Below the pieces are notes generated by a model. It worked only from the letters and a program-made list of their open reading frames with translations, had not been told where the DNA came from and ran no database searches. Of a stretch of 64,000 bases of DNA, positions 10,201-21,811 are shown one piece after another. Position 1 is the first letter of the stretch. Each line of letters begins with the position of its first letter. Made by a program: the position numbers and the translations under genes. The stretch comes from Erigeron canadensis (lineage: Eukaryota > Streptophyta > Magnoliopsida > Asterales > Asteraceae): positions 24,439,723 through 24,503,722 of the forward strand of contig NC_057767.1 in the NCBI RefSeq assembly GCF_010389155.1. The letters are read 5' to 3'.

Positions 10201-13056
10201 TGCCGGATACTGTGCTAGTAACAGTTACATATACTATGATTTAGGTAGAATTTTAGAATTTGAATATACTTTTTTTTAGATATTCATATAAAAGCTTAGG
10301 CTATCTCCGATGGGGGTGCCCTTAAGTACCCTTGGATATCCTTTACCGTTGAAGGTTGTCTAAAACTAAGGATTTTTTTAAGGATGTCCTTACCTAATAT
10401 ATTTTTGTTTTTAGTGGAGGTAAAAGGATATATAAGGATGTTTGTATAGTTGGAGATAAAATTATCAGATTTGAAAGACTTGTAAAGATGTATAAGAATT
10501 TGTAAGGATATAATTTGGCAACTTAAAAACGTGTCCTTTTCATATAAAAGCTTACTGGTATACTTTTGCAGTTTTGTCGCTATTGAAAGAATTTTAATCA
10601 CACAAAAGGCAATCTCGTGAATCTTTGTACAACCTTTTGGCCTTTGTCATTTCAAGGTGCCTTGAATATTGGCATTATTCGAAATTTTCTATTCATAAAC
10701 TTTTATTTTTAATAGTATTTTTACTTTTAAAAATTTGAAATGTCAAATTAATTATATATAAAACATATATAACACCTAATACAAACTTTTCTTAAAATAT
10801 TACGGCAAGCTTTTAATCTTCTTTTTAAGAGTAAATTTAACTAGGCTCACATTACATTGCGTTTATCACGTTACATTGTGTAAGTGTTACGCTACTTAAT
10901 ATATAAACAATGTTGCAATTTATATTTAATAGTTGATGTTTAATTGATGGTAACTGTATAGTGGACATAGTCATTACATAGGTGTATTCTTGCTTATTGA
11001 AAACGAAGTTCATGACAACTTGTAGAAATTTATTTTTGTTGGAGCAATTATTTTTAATTATGATACTAGCTTTTGAGAGTGCAATACTTAATTTGTAACC
11101 AACTATTTTTAGCATTTGACACCTTTGTTGGAGCAAACTGTGTGGATAATGTGATCCCTTCCCTTCATGAGACATATTTTACGTGCATGATAAAGGTGTG
11201 ACGCCTACCATTTCACAATTACAAAAGCAACGAAGTTTTACCATCACTACTCCACTACATAAAAATATAGGTCGTCGATTCATCACTTTTTTAATCACTA
11301 GAAGTACGTTCATGTAATGAAGTGTTATGTTATAAAGTTGATTTTTATTTCGATATTTTTTGAAATATATCCATTCCTTAACATCAACCACTAGTCCACT
11401 ATCAATTATGTATACAACCAACAGTCTCCTCCACCGTCTCATTGTACGGGTACCATACTATAAAAATTATTTAGATAACTTATAAGTATGAAGCTTTTAG
11501 TGGACATAGTTTTACACGTTAATTGACAAATAGTTTTATACAGCTTGCTATAAACATATATAATACTAATGCGCGCTATGTATATAAATACATAAAATAG
11601 TTTTATATTTATCATAAAATTGAAAATGTGAACATTTAATTTAAAATATACAATTTGTTTATGCACGAAATGTAGCCTTAAATATCTAACATTTTGTTAT
11701 TCCCATTTTTAGATATGGCAAAATCTTACTATTTTTACAATCTTTCTTAAATGCGTAGAGATTGATGACATTTTCTGTGTGCGTACATAGTTTTAATGTG
11801 AATTCATCGATAACAATCAAATAATGGGGTTACAAAATTTGGTAAAATGGGTTCATTATATCGTAGGCTAAACACTCGTACACTACTTGAAAATTGGTGT
11901 ACCAAACGCTCGGCCATTATATGAACTAATAAAACATATGGTAAATTTAATTAAATCTATACTATATAATTAGAAAGTGACGAGTCTCAGGGGATTAAGG
12001 ATACGATATAAAAATTTGTCAATATCGGATCAACCCATTGAGAAGAAATCATGGTTCAATGGATTTTTTTAGAATAGAGTAGATTTGTTATTAGAAAAAC
12101 AAACTTTACGATAATTAGCATTGTTTTGTTTAAACTAAGGGTGAAGATTCCATCAAGTTGATACTTTAACTTGAGTCAAGTTGAGAAGACTCCTTGAATG
12201 AAAATCAATGGTCAAGATTTAAATATCAGATATTATTGAATCTTGGCCATTGATTTTCATCTAAAGGTCAAGATATACTTTTAGATACTTTTAAACATTG
12301 AGGACTAGTGGATCACTACCTATTATGATTTCAAAACAATAAGTAGGTAGCTAAAGCTAATTAAAAAATTAAGTTAATGAAACCAAACCAAGGTGCGACC
12401 CATTTTGACATTTAACTTTAGAGAATCCTTTATAATTAAAAATAAAATTAATTAAAAAAAATTGTCTGCAATTTACAAGAGCAACTATATCGTTAAGTCA
12501 TTATTGAATGGGTTTGCCGTTCAAATGTAAATTAAAAATAATAATAATAAATTATTGAATGGGTTCATACATCATTTGTCGTCTCAAAAATCATATCTTA
12601 TCATTTGTCATATGTATCATACAAAAACACGGATAAAGCTCATCTCAGAACACATGAGTTTTAGTAAACTACTCAACTTATATAGTCAATGATACTACTT
12701 TCTGATTGGTTCAGACCGCATATATACATAAATACGATAATAATTAAAAAGAAAAAAAGTATGGGCAAATTACTCACATGATTCTCTTGAAAACTTAGGT
12801 TCACCCCAATGGCAGTCATGGGGGATGTTTGAGCTCTTGTTACATATATTGTATCTACATTAAAATCCAAAATAAAATTTTATGAGTAACATTTTCAATT
12901 CATAAAAGTTCCAAAAGCAGGAATTGAAGAAAACAATAATTAATCATTGATCGAATTTTATAAATTAATTAAACAAATACAAACTTAATTAAGTTAACCT
13001 GTTGAAAGAATGTAGAAGAAGCTCAAAGCAAAGAGAAAAAGGAAGCGAGAATACAT
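2077..13056 (-). CDS. Rhamnogalacturonate lyase, secreted (RGL-1)
   Basis: Polysaccharide lyase family 4 enzyme that cleaves the rhamnogalacturonan-I backbone of pectin by beta-elimination. Sixteen coding exons join in phase to 669 aa: 12999-13056, 12778-12854, 5517-5638, 5153-5212, 4735-4854, 4534-4653, 4297-4438, 3992-4162, 3725-3880, 3517-3623, 3342-3432, 3132-3273, 2886-3042, 2698-2814, 2495-2621, 2077-2319. Every junction is GT-AG. The start at 13056 opens MYSRFLFLFALSFFYILST, a typical signal peptide, with likely cleavage near TRAQ (residues 25-28), so the product should reach the cell wall. Residues 45-330 form the lyase domain; YQY (238-240) and HGW (250-252) are my tentative match to the substrate tyrosines and catalytic His of fungal PL4. 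Residues 345-440 are the FnIII-like domain (GAYIGLAPPGDLGSW), and 460-665 the C-terminal carbohydrate-binding-like domain ending RHGIHGLYWLY and MYDYIRLEGP. Intron 2 is 7.1 kb of transposons. No stop or frameshift was seen. Confidence 0.93.
5749..7026. mobile_element. Long-TIR Mutator-like element, non-autonomous
   Basis: The ends GAGTTAATTA and TAATTAACTC begin inverted arms of about 280 bp (5749-6033 and 6745-7026). Each arm holds two related sub-blocks that start with the same GAGTTAATTACA motif. Flanks 5740-5748 and 7027-7035 are both TATAATATA, a perfect 9-bp target duplication, as Mutator-like elements make. There is no transposase frame. It lies in intron 2 of RGL-1. The perfect duplication suggests fairly recent insertion. 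Confidence 0.88.
6086..6280. repeat. GGCGGATCCA-ended inverted repeat nested in MULE
   Basis: Begins GTGGCGGATCCA and ends TGGATCCGCCC, so the termini are inverted copies. The interior reads like a short degenerate element (about 195 bp). It sits between the arms of the Mutator-like element and was either cargo or a later insertion. Confidence 0.55.
7195..8104 (+). mobile_element. Helitron carrying an RPA-like exon
   Basis: The right end has a short palindrome GTCCATTGGAC, then CTAG at 8101-8104 followed by T, the classic Helitron 3' end. A possible 5' end is TCTATATAC at 7195. A poly-A tract (7236-7265) and an OB-fold exon (7430-7603) lie inside. The 5' boundary is a guess. Confidence 0.5.
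7430..7603 (+). pseudogene. RPA70-like OB-fold exon, fragment
   Basis: Starts MVSSSTTKNKTTLAHLKDLK and continues with RLRVVYVWTV, KIKMFEMVFVDEL, then a GTATGT donor. The pattern (hydrophobic beta strands, R-R-VY-W, then M-FVDE-G) resembles the first OB fold of plant replication protein A 70-kDa subunits and the RPA-like proteins that plant Helitrons encode. No second exon continuing the fold was found before the Helitron end at 8104, so this is a truncated fragment. Assignment is by pattern only; another OB-fold family is possible. Confidence 0.5.
9192..9505 (+). mobile_element. Helitron copy A (tandem array)
   Basis: Starts TCTACTACTCCTTTATAA and ends with a GCCGCCGCATTGCGCGGG hairpin, then TTAG (one change from CTAG). 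It is joined directly to a second copy with the same layout. Confidence 0.6.
9506..9842 (+). mobile_element. Helitron copy B (tandem array)
   Basis: Starts TACTCCTTTATAATAATTAT, is similar to copy A along its length (CCCCCTATTTTAGA, CACTTTAAA, CACTCGACACCAATT) and ends CGCATTGCACGAGTACCATA then CTAG at 9839-9842 before T. Head-to-tail with copy A. Confidence 0.65.
9947..10218 (+). mobile_element. Degenerate Helitron 3' portion (copy C)
   Basis: Ends CATATTGTGCCGGATACTG then CTAG at 10215-10218 before T. The interior shares the CACTCGAGCCGCC-type stretch with copies A and B. The 5' end is not clear. Confidence 0.45.
10219..12143. other. AT-rich intron 2 sequence of RGL-1
   Basis: No coding exon of the lyase lies here. 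A worn Helitron-like end (CATTGTACGGGTACCATACT) occurs near 11434-11453. Otherwise it is unassigned AT-rich DNA. Confidence 0.5.
12144..12300. repeat. Fold-back MITE, CTTGACCWTTGATTTTCAT family
   Basis: Inverted arms centred near 12232: TGAATGAAAATCAATGGTCA on one side and its approximate reverse complement near 12240-12277 on the other. A second member of the same family lies at 24621-24795. Confidence 0.6.
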
Positions 13057-13107
13057 GAGGCTCTTCTTGCATGTGTTTAACTATGAGTAAACTAAAGAGC
13101 CCCCTTT

Positions 13108-13118
13108 TTCTTTATACT
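13108..13118 (-). promoter_or_regulatory. Candidate TATA box of RGL-1
   Basis: On the - strand the sequence reads GAGTATAAAG about 55 bases upstream of the ATG at 13056, good spacing for a short leader. It is the best TATA-like motif near the gene; upstream DNA is cut by a Helitron from 13481. Confidence 0.5.
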
Positions 13119-13480
13119 CTCAAGTCTCCAGATAGATATAAAATTAGATAGATAACCATAGTTTTCCAATTTTTTTTTATTTCGTAATCAATCGGTTACA
13201 AATACTATTGTCATGTAAATAAAAGTACATCCATTTTTGGTTTTTTTTTTTTTTTGGGATATTTTTTAAAGAAAAGGTTCGTATAAGAACTATTTGAATT
13301 GAAAAAACTATGAGTTTTTTTAAATTATAACTTGATGTTTACATGTGAATGATATATGTGAATAAATTCGTTCACATGCATATAATAGATTAAGTTATAC
13401 TTGAAATTACCTATATTCATATGTGAATAGTTCTCACATAAGCCTTTCCCATTGTTTATATATTTATACCATTATAATTA

Positions 13481-13798
13481 CTAGCACTCTATCCGCGCAA
13501 TGCGGCGGTGGTGGTGGCGGCGACGGTGTGGTGGTGGCAGCGAGTGTTGGTGGTGGAGACGACGTCGAGTGGTGTAGATATTTCATACAAAAGTAATGTA
13601 TGTGATTTAAAGGGTTAATGTAGATATTTTAAAAGGTAAATGATTGATAGTGTAATTTAATTATTAATGTTAAGAAAATAGTATATGTGAAATTTTTTTA
13701 CAGGGTGATAGATGAAAATGTTACATGAGAAGGCATTTTAGATAATTTTCCCATGTAACTTTCAACATGGGGGTATATTCTTTAATAAGAAGTATAGA
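13481..13798 (-). mobile_element. Helitron, 318 bp
   Basis: On the - strand it begins TCTATACTTCTTATTAAAG (13798) and ends CCGCCGCATTGCGCGGATAG then CTAG (13484-13481). Flanks are A and T, the Helitron target site. It lies about 370 bases upstream of the inferred RGL-1 start of transcription. Confidence 0.85.
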
Positions 13799-15094
13799 TA
13801 ATTTCTTTATACCCATTGTGAATGATATATGTAAACAAATTCGCTCACATGCATATGAATAAATTAAGTTATACTTCAAATTACTTATGTTCATATAATT
13901 TTCACTTAACTTATAATCTTTAAAATATCTTAACCAACATTACCTTCAATATTAATTACTTTACATCTCATAACCATAACGTCGCTTCACCCTCGCCAGG
14001 TAGTTAGGTACCCCTCCGGGTGAGATAACATCAATCTTGAAGCTAGGTCTTCTAGTCCTTTTTGGTTATTATTATGTATAGACATTAAAAGTACATAATA
14101 AAAACCAGAGTGTGTATTTTTAAAAAGCAAGTGATATTCGTATCACAAAAGTTGATTTATTTACCACAATGTACAACTTTAATAACATACTTTACAAGTC
14201 AGTAAAGCAGATTTGTGATAAATTTATTAATTATTGTGGTACGAATATCAATTCCCTTTTAGAAATAATCTTTGATGATGAAACAATGCCCTCTTTCCAA
14301 CCTTTTTTTTATGGACCATCACATGACCAGAAACCAAAAAAAAAATTCACACTCCTCATTGCGTTTTTGTTTTTTTTTTTTTTGTAAACTCTTCATGCGT
14401 GTTTTCTTTGTAAACTAACCATATACTCGCGTCATGCAGTGAGATAAATAAATCTTGAAACTTTTTTTATTTAAAAGGTAAATAGTTGGGAACTCTCTAG
14501 TCTTATGTATCATCTTGATACTCGGAGCGCATTTCGTATAAAACTCATAGTCTGATTAAACACCATTTTCTCACACATGAAGCACAACATATATATTTCT
14601 CCACTTGTCTTTGGCAAGATTTGAACATGTGACCCCAGTCTTCATCTTGTAGGCCATGTGGTTACATGGTGACGATACCAGTTGATCTATGATCATTGGT
14701 AACTTTTTTGATTTTAATTCTATGGTATTTGGTGATTCTTTATGGTATCACGTATATTTTTTTTACGATCGTAATTAAGGATAATAGAACAGAGTAAGAA
14801 AGAATATGATAGCATAAAAACTCAATTAATTATAAACCATATTTCAAATGGGATAAAGCTGGTTGGTAGAGGCTTAGAGGGTAGATTACTATGTTTCCAA
14901 TACCAAATTGGGATGTGTCGAACCACCCCTAAATGGTAGCGGTCCAACTAATGATTTAGATTCCACTTGGGACAACTATGGGTGAAGTAGGCATGATTAT
15001 CAATGTCGTGACATGTGAGATTGTGACTTAAGTTTCATCCATAGTGCCATATTTTATTATGAAAAAAAAAAAACTTTTTGTTGAAACTTATGGG
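13799..15094. other. Intergenic, AT-rich
   Basis: No gene seen. The only structure noted is an inverted repeat (14130-14255), listed separately. Confidence 0.5.
14130..14255. repeat. Short inverted repeat, possible MITE
   Basis: GTGATATTCGTATCACAAAA near 14131 is mirrored by TTGTGGTACGAATATCAATT near 14234. The loop is about 80 bases. No target duplication was confirmed. Confidence 0.4.
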
Positions 15095-15656
15095 TAGGGA
15101 TGACAATGGAGCGGGGATTATCGGGGATCTTAATCTCTATTTCCGTCCCCGATTTTAACTTGTAATCCCCATCCTTGTTCTCATCCCCGTCGAAGAATTA
15201 AATTACATCCTCATACCCGTTCCCATCGGGTATCGGGGATCCCAGTCGGGTATCGGGGATACCTTTTTTGAATGAACATGAATTTATCTTGATAGAAGAT
15301 ATGTAGAAAAATGTATATTTTCAACAATTTTTTATGTATAAACTAATATATATGTTATGTAAATGATTAAAAAAGTATAATACATAAAAGGTAATAAATA
15401 AAAGCTCTAAACTTAATTTTGATTATAGAATATTAGATAAAAACTTAAAGTGATTTTAATAGATATATATAGTATTTTCAGGTCCGGGTATGGGGATCGG
15501 GGATTTACAGTTTTCCATCCCTGTTCCCATCCCCATCGGGGATTAGATTTACAAATCCATACTCGTCCCTATCCCCGGTCAACTTGGGGATTCCCCGGTC
15601 AAATCAGGTGTAGGTATCGGGTTCCTCATCGGGTACGGATAATTTTGTCATCCCTA
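15095..15656. mobile_element. hAT-type MITE
   Basis: Termini TAGGGATGACAATG and TTTTGTCATCCCTA are inverted copies. Flanks CTTATGGG and ATTATGGA match at six of eight positions, fitting an 8-bp hAT duplication. The interior is full of CGGGGAT and ATCCCCG blocks and codes for nothing. Confidence 0.75.
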
Positions 15657-15674
15657 ATTATGGATCATCTATCC

Positions 15675-15818
15675 TTAATAATTAAATTATATAATTAATC
15701 TTTAATCTTTTAAAATATTTTTAATAACCATTTACAGTAGTTGTTTTTACAACAATCGTCCTCACCACCACATCGTCATCGCCATAACCACTGATGCACT
15801 GAGCAAATAACGTACTAG
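15675..15818 (+). mobile_element. Helitron 3' end, degenerate
   Basis: ACCACCACATCGTCATCGCC, then GATGCACTGAGC, then CTAG at 15815-15818 before T. The hairpin is decayed. The left boundary is uncertain. Confidence 0.4.
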
Positions 15819-16452
15819 TTAATAATAAACTAAACTAACAATAAATTAAAAACATATAACAACTTGTCAGTACCAACTATTTTTAACAGTTTTTTTATTC
15901 ATAATATACTCCATAGCTTGGCTATTTGATTTTTTCATTCTTTTATTTAATATATATGGAAATTTAGATTTAAATTTTATGTCGCGATTCGACAGCGGGA
16001 GGTTTTGTATATGTTTTTTTAACCGGGTTTGTGCTAAAAAACTCTCTCAAAGTAGAATTGCCTATTTCAAATACTCGATAGGAGAAAAACTCATACTAAT
16101 CTGTCCGAATAAATGACGATTAATATAGATAAACTCTGACCCCTGATATTTGAACCTAAATATACTCCAACCAAACTCTCATAGAGAAACTTTTTATGTC
16201 CATATCAAAACTTGAACACAACATCTCATGAACAGAGATGTACTTTCAACTAGATGACAAAATATATGCGCACAATATAACCCTTCAATATATTTGGTAC
16301 TTTGTGCGGTGACGGTTCACGTTTTGGACAAGAGATTGTTGTTTGATCTATTCTTTTAGTGTGTATGTATATTTTTATTTTTCTCGGGCTTTGGATGAGA
16401 CCATATAAAAAAAATTCGCAGTGAAAAGCAGGCCCTGCGAGTAATCTAGATT
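15819..16452. other. Intergenic
   Basis: No gene or bounded element recognised between a Helitron end and the Copia LTR. Confidence 0.5.
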
Positions 16453-16632
16453 TGTTATAAAACGGTAAATAAGAGAAGAAAATAGAGACAAAGGAGAATT
16501 GTGTATTATTAATCTCATGAACAACTGTTTATATACATACAATATTGGAGTATTCTCTAAGAAAACAATCTGCTAATATAATTATAAGATCTCCAATAGA
16601 TATGGACATTCATACCATACTTATTCATAATA
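16453..16632 (-). repeat. 3' LTR of the Copia element
   Basis: About 180 bp and clearly similar to 21505-21663. It is about 20 bp longer because of extra sequence after TAAAACGG. On the - strand it starts TATTATGAAT right after a purine-rich tract. Confidence 0.75.
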
Positions 16633-18224
16633 CTCCCCAATGGATGTCCATCAAATAAAGACATTATGCCTCGTTAAAACCTTACTAGAAAAAACCCAAT
16701 GGGACAAAAATCTAATGAAGGGAAAATAGTACATAATTCTTTCGATACGCTTGGGGATGTTACCTCATTAAAAACCTTGACAGGAAAACCCAATGGGATA
16801 AAGCCTTGCTCAAGGGAAAAAGAGTGCAATGCATATCTTCTCCCCCTCATGATAACATCACTTAAAAATTCTCATTATTACCAAATGCTTACAATGCATG
16901 ACATATGAAGTGTCTTTACAATATAAATTTTATTGCTTCTCGTACAAATGAAATCCTCAAATATTATTCTCTTCATATACATCATGCATCTAATTTTAAG
17001 TACATCCTCGTACTTCACAAGTTACACATTGCCAATAAACTCAAAGTAAATAATGTATAATCCATGTTTGAACTGCGGGAATAATTAGTGTTTCAATGAC
17101 ACTTATAAACCTATAATGTGATCATTATCTAAACAGTCATGAAAAGGGCATTTTAAGCATAATGTGACCTCATAATCATGAGCGTCATTTATTATCAATA
17201 TCAAGTATATTTATCATCTTTCTCTCTTATTTGTCATGATGCACATCGATTCATAAATCAAGACAAACCTGTCTTTCATCTCCAATTCATTAATTCAATC
17301 ACCATTTGACACCCCCTCAGAGTTCCATCGATATTCAAATCATCAAAGTTGAATGAAATTTATATCATATTCAAATCCGGATTTCTTTATAAATTTCAAC
17401 CATAATAATTTCAACGACTAACAATATTCTCGAGAATTTTCACACGTGATTCAATCATTTTTAATCACGAGACATGCTTCGTGCATTTTATCTCCCTTAT
17501 GGAATCTCAATATCAAATTAGCTCTTTTCATATTCTTTAGACACGAATCAAAACTTTCTCATTTTGCCAGACTTTTAAGTTTTAAATTAGTTGCTTCCAC
17601 CATATAATTTCTTCAATTTCAAGTGCTTGGACTTCATGTCTCAAACTACTAGCGTCTTTTCATCTTTGGCCAATTATCCATATCATATCAATTTATGTGC
17701 ATGCATGCTTTCAAGATTCTCAAATTATTCAAACTCTTAGCGCTATCATATTCAATCAATCTCGACGTCGTTTTTATTTTCGATTCCATAAGTCTCTAGA
17801 CATGTCACATATCATTGAGATATCATTATTTTTAGGTACCCGAAGTCTCTCACACACCTCCATGTCTAGTTTCTCATCATCAATCTCTTTTGGGGTCTTT
17901 GTACCTCGTCTTTGACCATCATAATTTTATGCTCCTTTTCATTCAAGGCTTTTTATTTGGAATCGACTTTTTTTTTCTCTACCACTTTCAAATGTGCGTA
18001 GACTCATTATCAAACGGAGCATAAGCAACTTTCTGGTCAGTTAACATTGCTGGCAATTACTAAATATTCTGAATGAATTATCTCACAAACTTTAAGCTTA
18101 TATTCATTGGTGTGAGGATCTTTGATAATTCATTTTTACTCTTTTCAGCTGCTTTCCATCTTCCCTAATGTTGGGAACTTCCCCCCTAATATTGAAAAAA
18201 TTAAATCATGTCAATGAGAAACTT

Positions 18225-18510
18225 TAGCCATAAACAAATCTTTTAATGATGGCTTTATTGAATACGTACACCTCTTTCATGTTCCAACTCATACCCAAAA
18301 CAACCATACTAATGTCTAGTGTAATCAGACAGTTTCGAACTGAATCAAAGCATAAGCCTACACACTTCCAAGGCACCCCTATTTTCCCAACATTATTTCC
18401 AACATTCTTTAAAGTCTCATATTTGTGCATTGTGGTGGAACAACTTAATCATGTATTGCACATTCAAAACTCTTAAGAGATATATGTGGATTCTGACCAT
18501 AAACCAATTC
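18225..18510 (-). pseudogene. Copia pol relic (integrase to reverse transcriptase join)
   Basis: On the - strand, short segments in shifting frames read ELVYGQNPHISLKSFECA, then VVPPQCTNMRL, then GLCFDSVRNCLITLD. These follow the conserved Copia order FGQ-P-ISHLR-FGC, PPQRTKMGPQ, LGIYVG-DSPSII-YLEP at the end of integrase. Stops separate the segments. This shows the orientation of the whole element. Confidence 0.7.
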
Positions 18511-20850
18511 CATGGGGAAGGAACACTATTGACATGATGCGAGTTCATATTATTACATGTTAAATAACATGGCCCCAAATCATATTCATTTTGCTCTAAA
18601 TAATCATTACCAAATTAATCATTATTGCCAATACAATATGGAACATGGTCCCAATCTCACAAGATGAGCAATTAATTACGCAAACAACATGTTGCGACTT
18701 TGATGACCCATTTAGACGATGCATTGATTTAAAAACACTAAATGGTCAATATGGACAATGTATAGGCTTACTTACATCTCCTTTGCATATGTTCCATTAA
18801 ATTAAAAGGATTTAATCCTTATCTTTCTTGGCATATACTTTCTTATAAAGCAAATGACCTCAATTTAAATAATTATTTTGAAGAATGTTCTTTTACATAT
18901 TTCGCATCATCATTGACTCGAGATGGTCCAACCGGTCATGCCAATTAATCAACCAATCAATGTCTATAAACTTTTGTTTAGACTCACATATGCTTTAATA
19001 CAAGCCACATGCATTATCAAATCTCAAAACATTTTTATCCAAACGAGTCGGTATAAAACAACTTCGCAATATCTCAACCAAATGCATATAACTCATCTTA
19101 CATATATTTCATTGATAAATTAATCCGATCAACATCTTGCCATGATACATATAAATAATATCCGCTATAGATCAATCAAAAATTAGAATGCATATTTTCC
19201 ATGCAAATATCAAATACACATTGAAACAAATTTAATCGGCACTTTTACTAATGTGCATTCCATTAATAAAATATCACAAACATAAAATTCATAGATCATA
19301 TGAAAAAAAATAATCTTTGCGATATCATATAGTCAAATGCATATAAAGCATCTTATTTAATCCATCCAATATTTCTTTATAAAAAAATTACTTATATAAA
19401 TAAAATTCCAAATATATATATCTGTCATATATTCTTTTATCTTACCCAGCCTTTCAAATTATTGTCTAAGTTTCATCAGATTTATTCAAATGGGAAACAC
19501 ATTAGACTATCTCAAACTCCATTTCTTATACAATTAACAAGTACTAAAATGAAAACTTACAGGAAAAAAACATATATACGACCGCTGCTTACCAAACTTT
19601 GGTTCCCTTTGAATACAAACTTTCTATAAAGCTTATAATCATAAACAACTTAGTACAGTTTAAAAAAATCAATCGTATATTTCACAAAGATTATGACGTA
19701 TCTAATCAAATAAAAATCATAAGTTTATTTCATATCATCATGACCAATTTAAAAATATTTAGCCACAAATATCAATTTGATTATCCAACTACATTAATTA
19801 ATCACCAATTTTATATATCTAAGTAATTAATATATACATGTTCATAATATATATTGAACGCAAAGTGTAGGCATAAAAAGGAATGAAAACATTATTTTCT
19901 TTCATTCTTTAAATTTGTTTTTCATACTTTCAAGTTTAATCAAAAAAATGCAAAAACTTGACAATATGGTTATTGAACTTATTACCGACTGCTAAAGGTA
20001 GGTTTAACAAATTCAAAGATTGAGGAGAATATATAGTTTCTATATATTTATACCATGCCTTTTATGACACATCCAAATTCTTTTGTATATGATTTTTTTT
20101 ATTTTATTATATTTTATAAGAATCAAGCCATCTCAAAAACAACATTAATTAAATTATCACATTGATTCTTTAATGTATATAAACAATTTTAACTATAAAA
20201 CTATTTAGGTATAGCATGTAAGAGTAATTATTATTACCCTGTCTTAAAAAAATAATCTCAATATAATGTGATAAAAGTTAACTCATTTAAAATCTAGCAA
20301 AAGTTCAATCAACAGAATGCATCTATTTATGCAATCGGAACAGGTTAGTTTTATTAATAACTAAATAGCTAATTATACAAGGGTTATGCATGTGCTTAGG
20401 TTCAATTACGATTTACGAATATAAGCATTACTCATATAGTAAAGTCTAACACATAAGTATAGTAACAACTTTCCAAGATTGTGAGTGTAAAGTCTTTCTA
20501 TAGACTATTAAATTTTATGGGTTTTGAAAGTTACTCGTAAGTATATCGAAACAAAACTTTTAATAACAATATAAGTTATAAATTAGTTAAATATATAAAG
20601 GTGATCCATGCATGTAGGTGAATATAAATCCAAAAATTTCAAACTTGTAACCAATTTACATAAAATAACTGTACGTACATGAATAATCTATCAACAAGTA
20701 ACCATATGTTTGCGTTAAGAAATTACCTCGGCCGATACAAATTAACCATAATGGATCTAGTTCAAGAGTCAAGATCTATAGCCGATCAATACTCCATAGT
20801 CTCATCTTTTGTATGTCTTGATATATATAGATATATAATAATATAAGTAA

Positions 20851-21006
20851 GGGGTTTGCTAAATACAACCCTTAAGACTGTGTTTAAGGTGTATAAATTG
20901 TTTGTACATTTGCCATGAAAATCAGGGGACGAGCTTTTAATATAGAAGGTACAAGTTTTTTTATGCACGTTAAATACAGCCCTTATGGCTGTACTTAACA
21001 TTTTCC
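20851..21006. repeat. Small inverted-repeat MITE
   Basis: GCTAAATACAACCCTTAAG at the left and CCCTTATGGCTGTACTTAAC at the right are inverted copies. About 156 bp, nested in the Copia interior. Confidence 0.6.
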
Positions 21007-21504
21007 TATAAGTAAAAGTACAACTTTTACCACCGATACAATTAACTTCGAAAACCGAAAATTTTACGGCGCCAGATCTAAAAGTATATATTTAATTAGC
21101 TGGTTAACACCCGTGATAATAACATGACCGAGTTAGATAATCGCACTTTTCGGAGATGGATAGTGATTATCTTAATCAATTAAAAATAAAGTTGTCCTTG
21201 AACTTTGAAAATTTCAATGGTAAAAATCAAAAGATTTTGAAAAAACATATCAATTTAGTTGAAACAAAGATTGTATAGCAAATATTATATAATAATAGAA
21301 GTCACGCGATAAATTTTTGTTGACCACCGAAGATTTAGACACAAAAATTTAACAAACTGGTGTTAAAACATAAAAGTCGAATGAGAAATAAAGACAACTT
21401 TTAATGATATTTCATCAAAACAATGCCTTACTGGATGAAAATTTTGGACAACTTTGGTCGGCCGAATAATTATTCTTTTGCGGTTTTAGAGCGTGCTGAT
21501 AACG

Positions 21505-21663
21505 TGTTATAAAACGACAAAAGAGAACTATGAATTATTAATCTCATAAACAACTGTTTATATACATACAGTATTGGAGTATTTTCCAAGAAAGCAATCT
21601 GCTAATATAATTATAAGATCTCCAATAGATATAGATATTCATACCATACTTATATTCATAATA
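21505..21663 (-). repeat. 5' LTR of the Copia element with adjacent PBS
   Basis: About 159 bp. On the - strand it ends CGTTTTATAACA, directly followed by the primer-binding-like CGTTATCAGCACG (21492-21504). Confidence 0.75.
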
Positions 21664-21811
21664 AAATTGTATTTGTTTGTCGTATATTTAGAATTTAATA
21701 TCGCATAATGGCCGTCTACCGTTTAAATTTATCTTCTAAGTTATTATCGTTAATAAAGCAAGAACATTATCAACTTGACTAATCATATACTCCGTATTAC
21801 TTATTAGCAAA

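Larger units (their letters stand above)
16453..21663 (-). mobile_element. Copia-type LTR retrotransposon, antisense and decayed
   Basis: Two LTRs (16453-16632 and 21505-21663) share TGTTATAAAACG, TTATTAATCTCAT, AACAACTGTTTATATACATA and ATAAGATCTCCAATAGATAT. Read on the - strand, the 5' LTR is followed by CGTTATCAGCACGCTC, a variant of the initiator-Met tRNA binding site. A purine tract, CCATTGGGGAG, precedes the 3' LTR. Flanks AGATT and AAATT match at four of five bases. The 4.9-kb interior is riddled with stops; a recognisable pol stretch lies near 18225-18510. No functional product is expected. Confidence 0.8.

Noticed and set aside
11400..11461. Helitron 3' end
   Set aside because: The hairpin and CTAG are too decayed and no left end could be paired with it.
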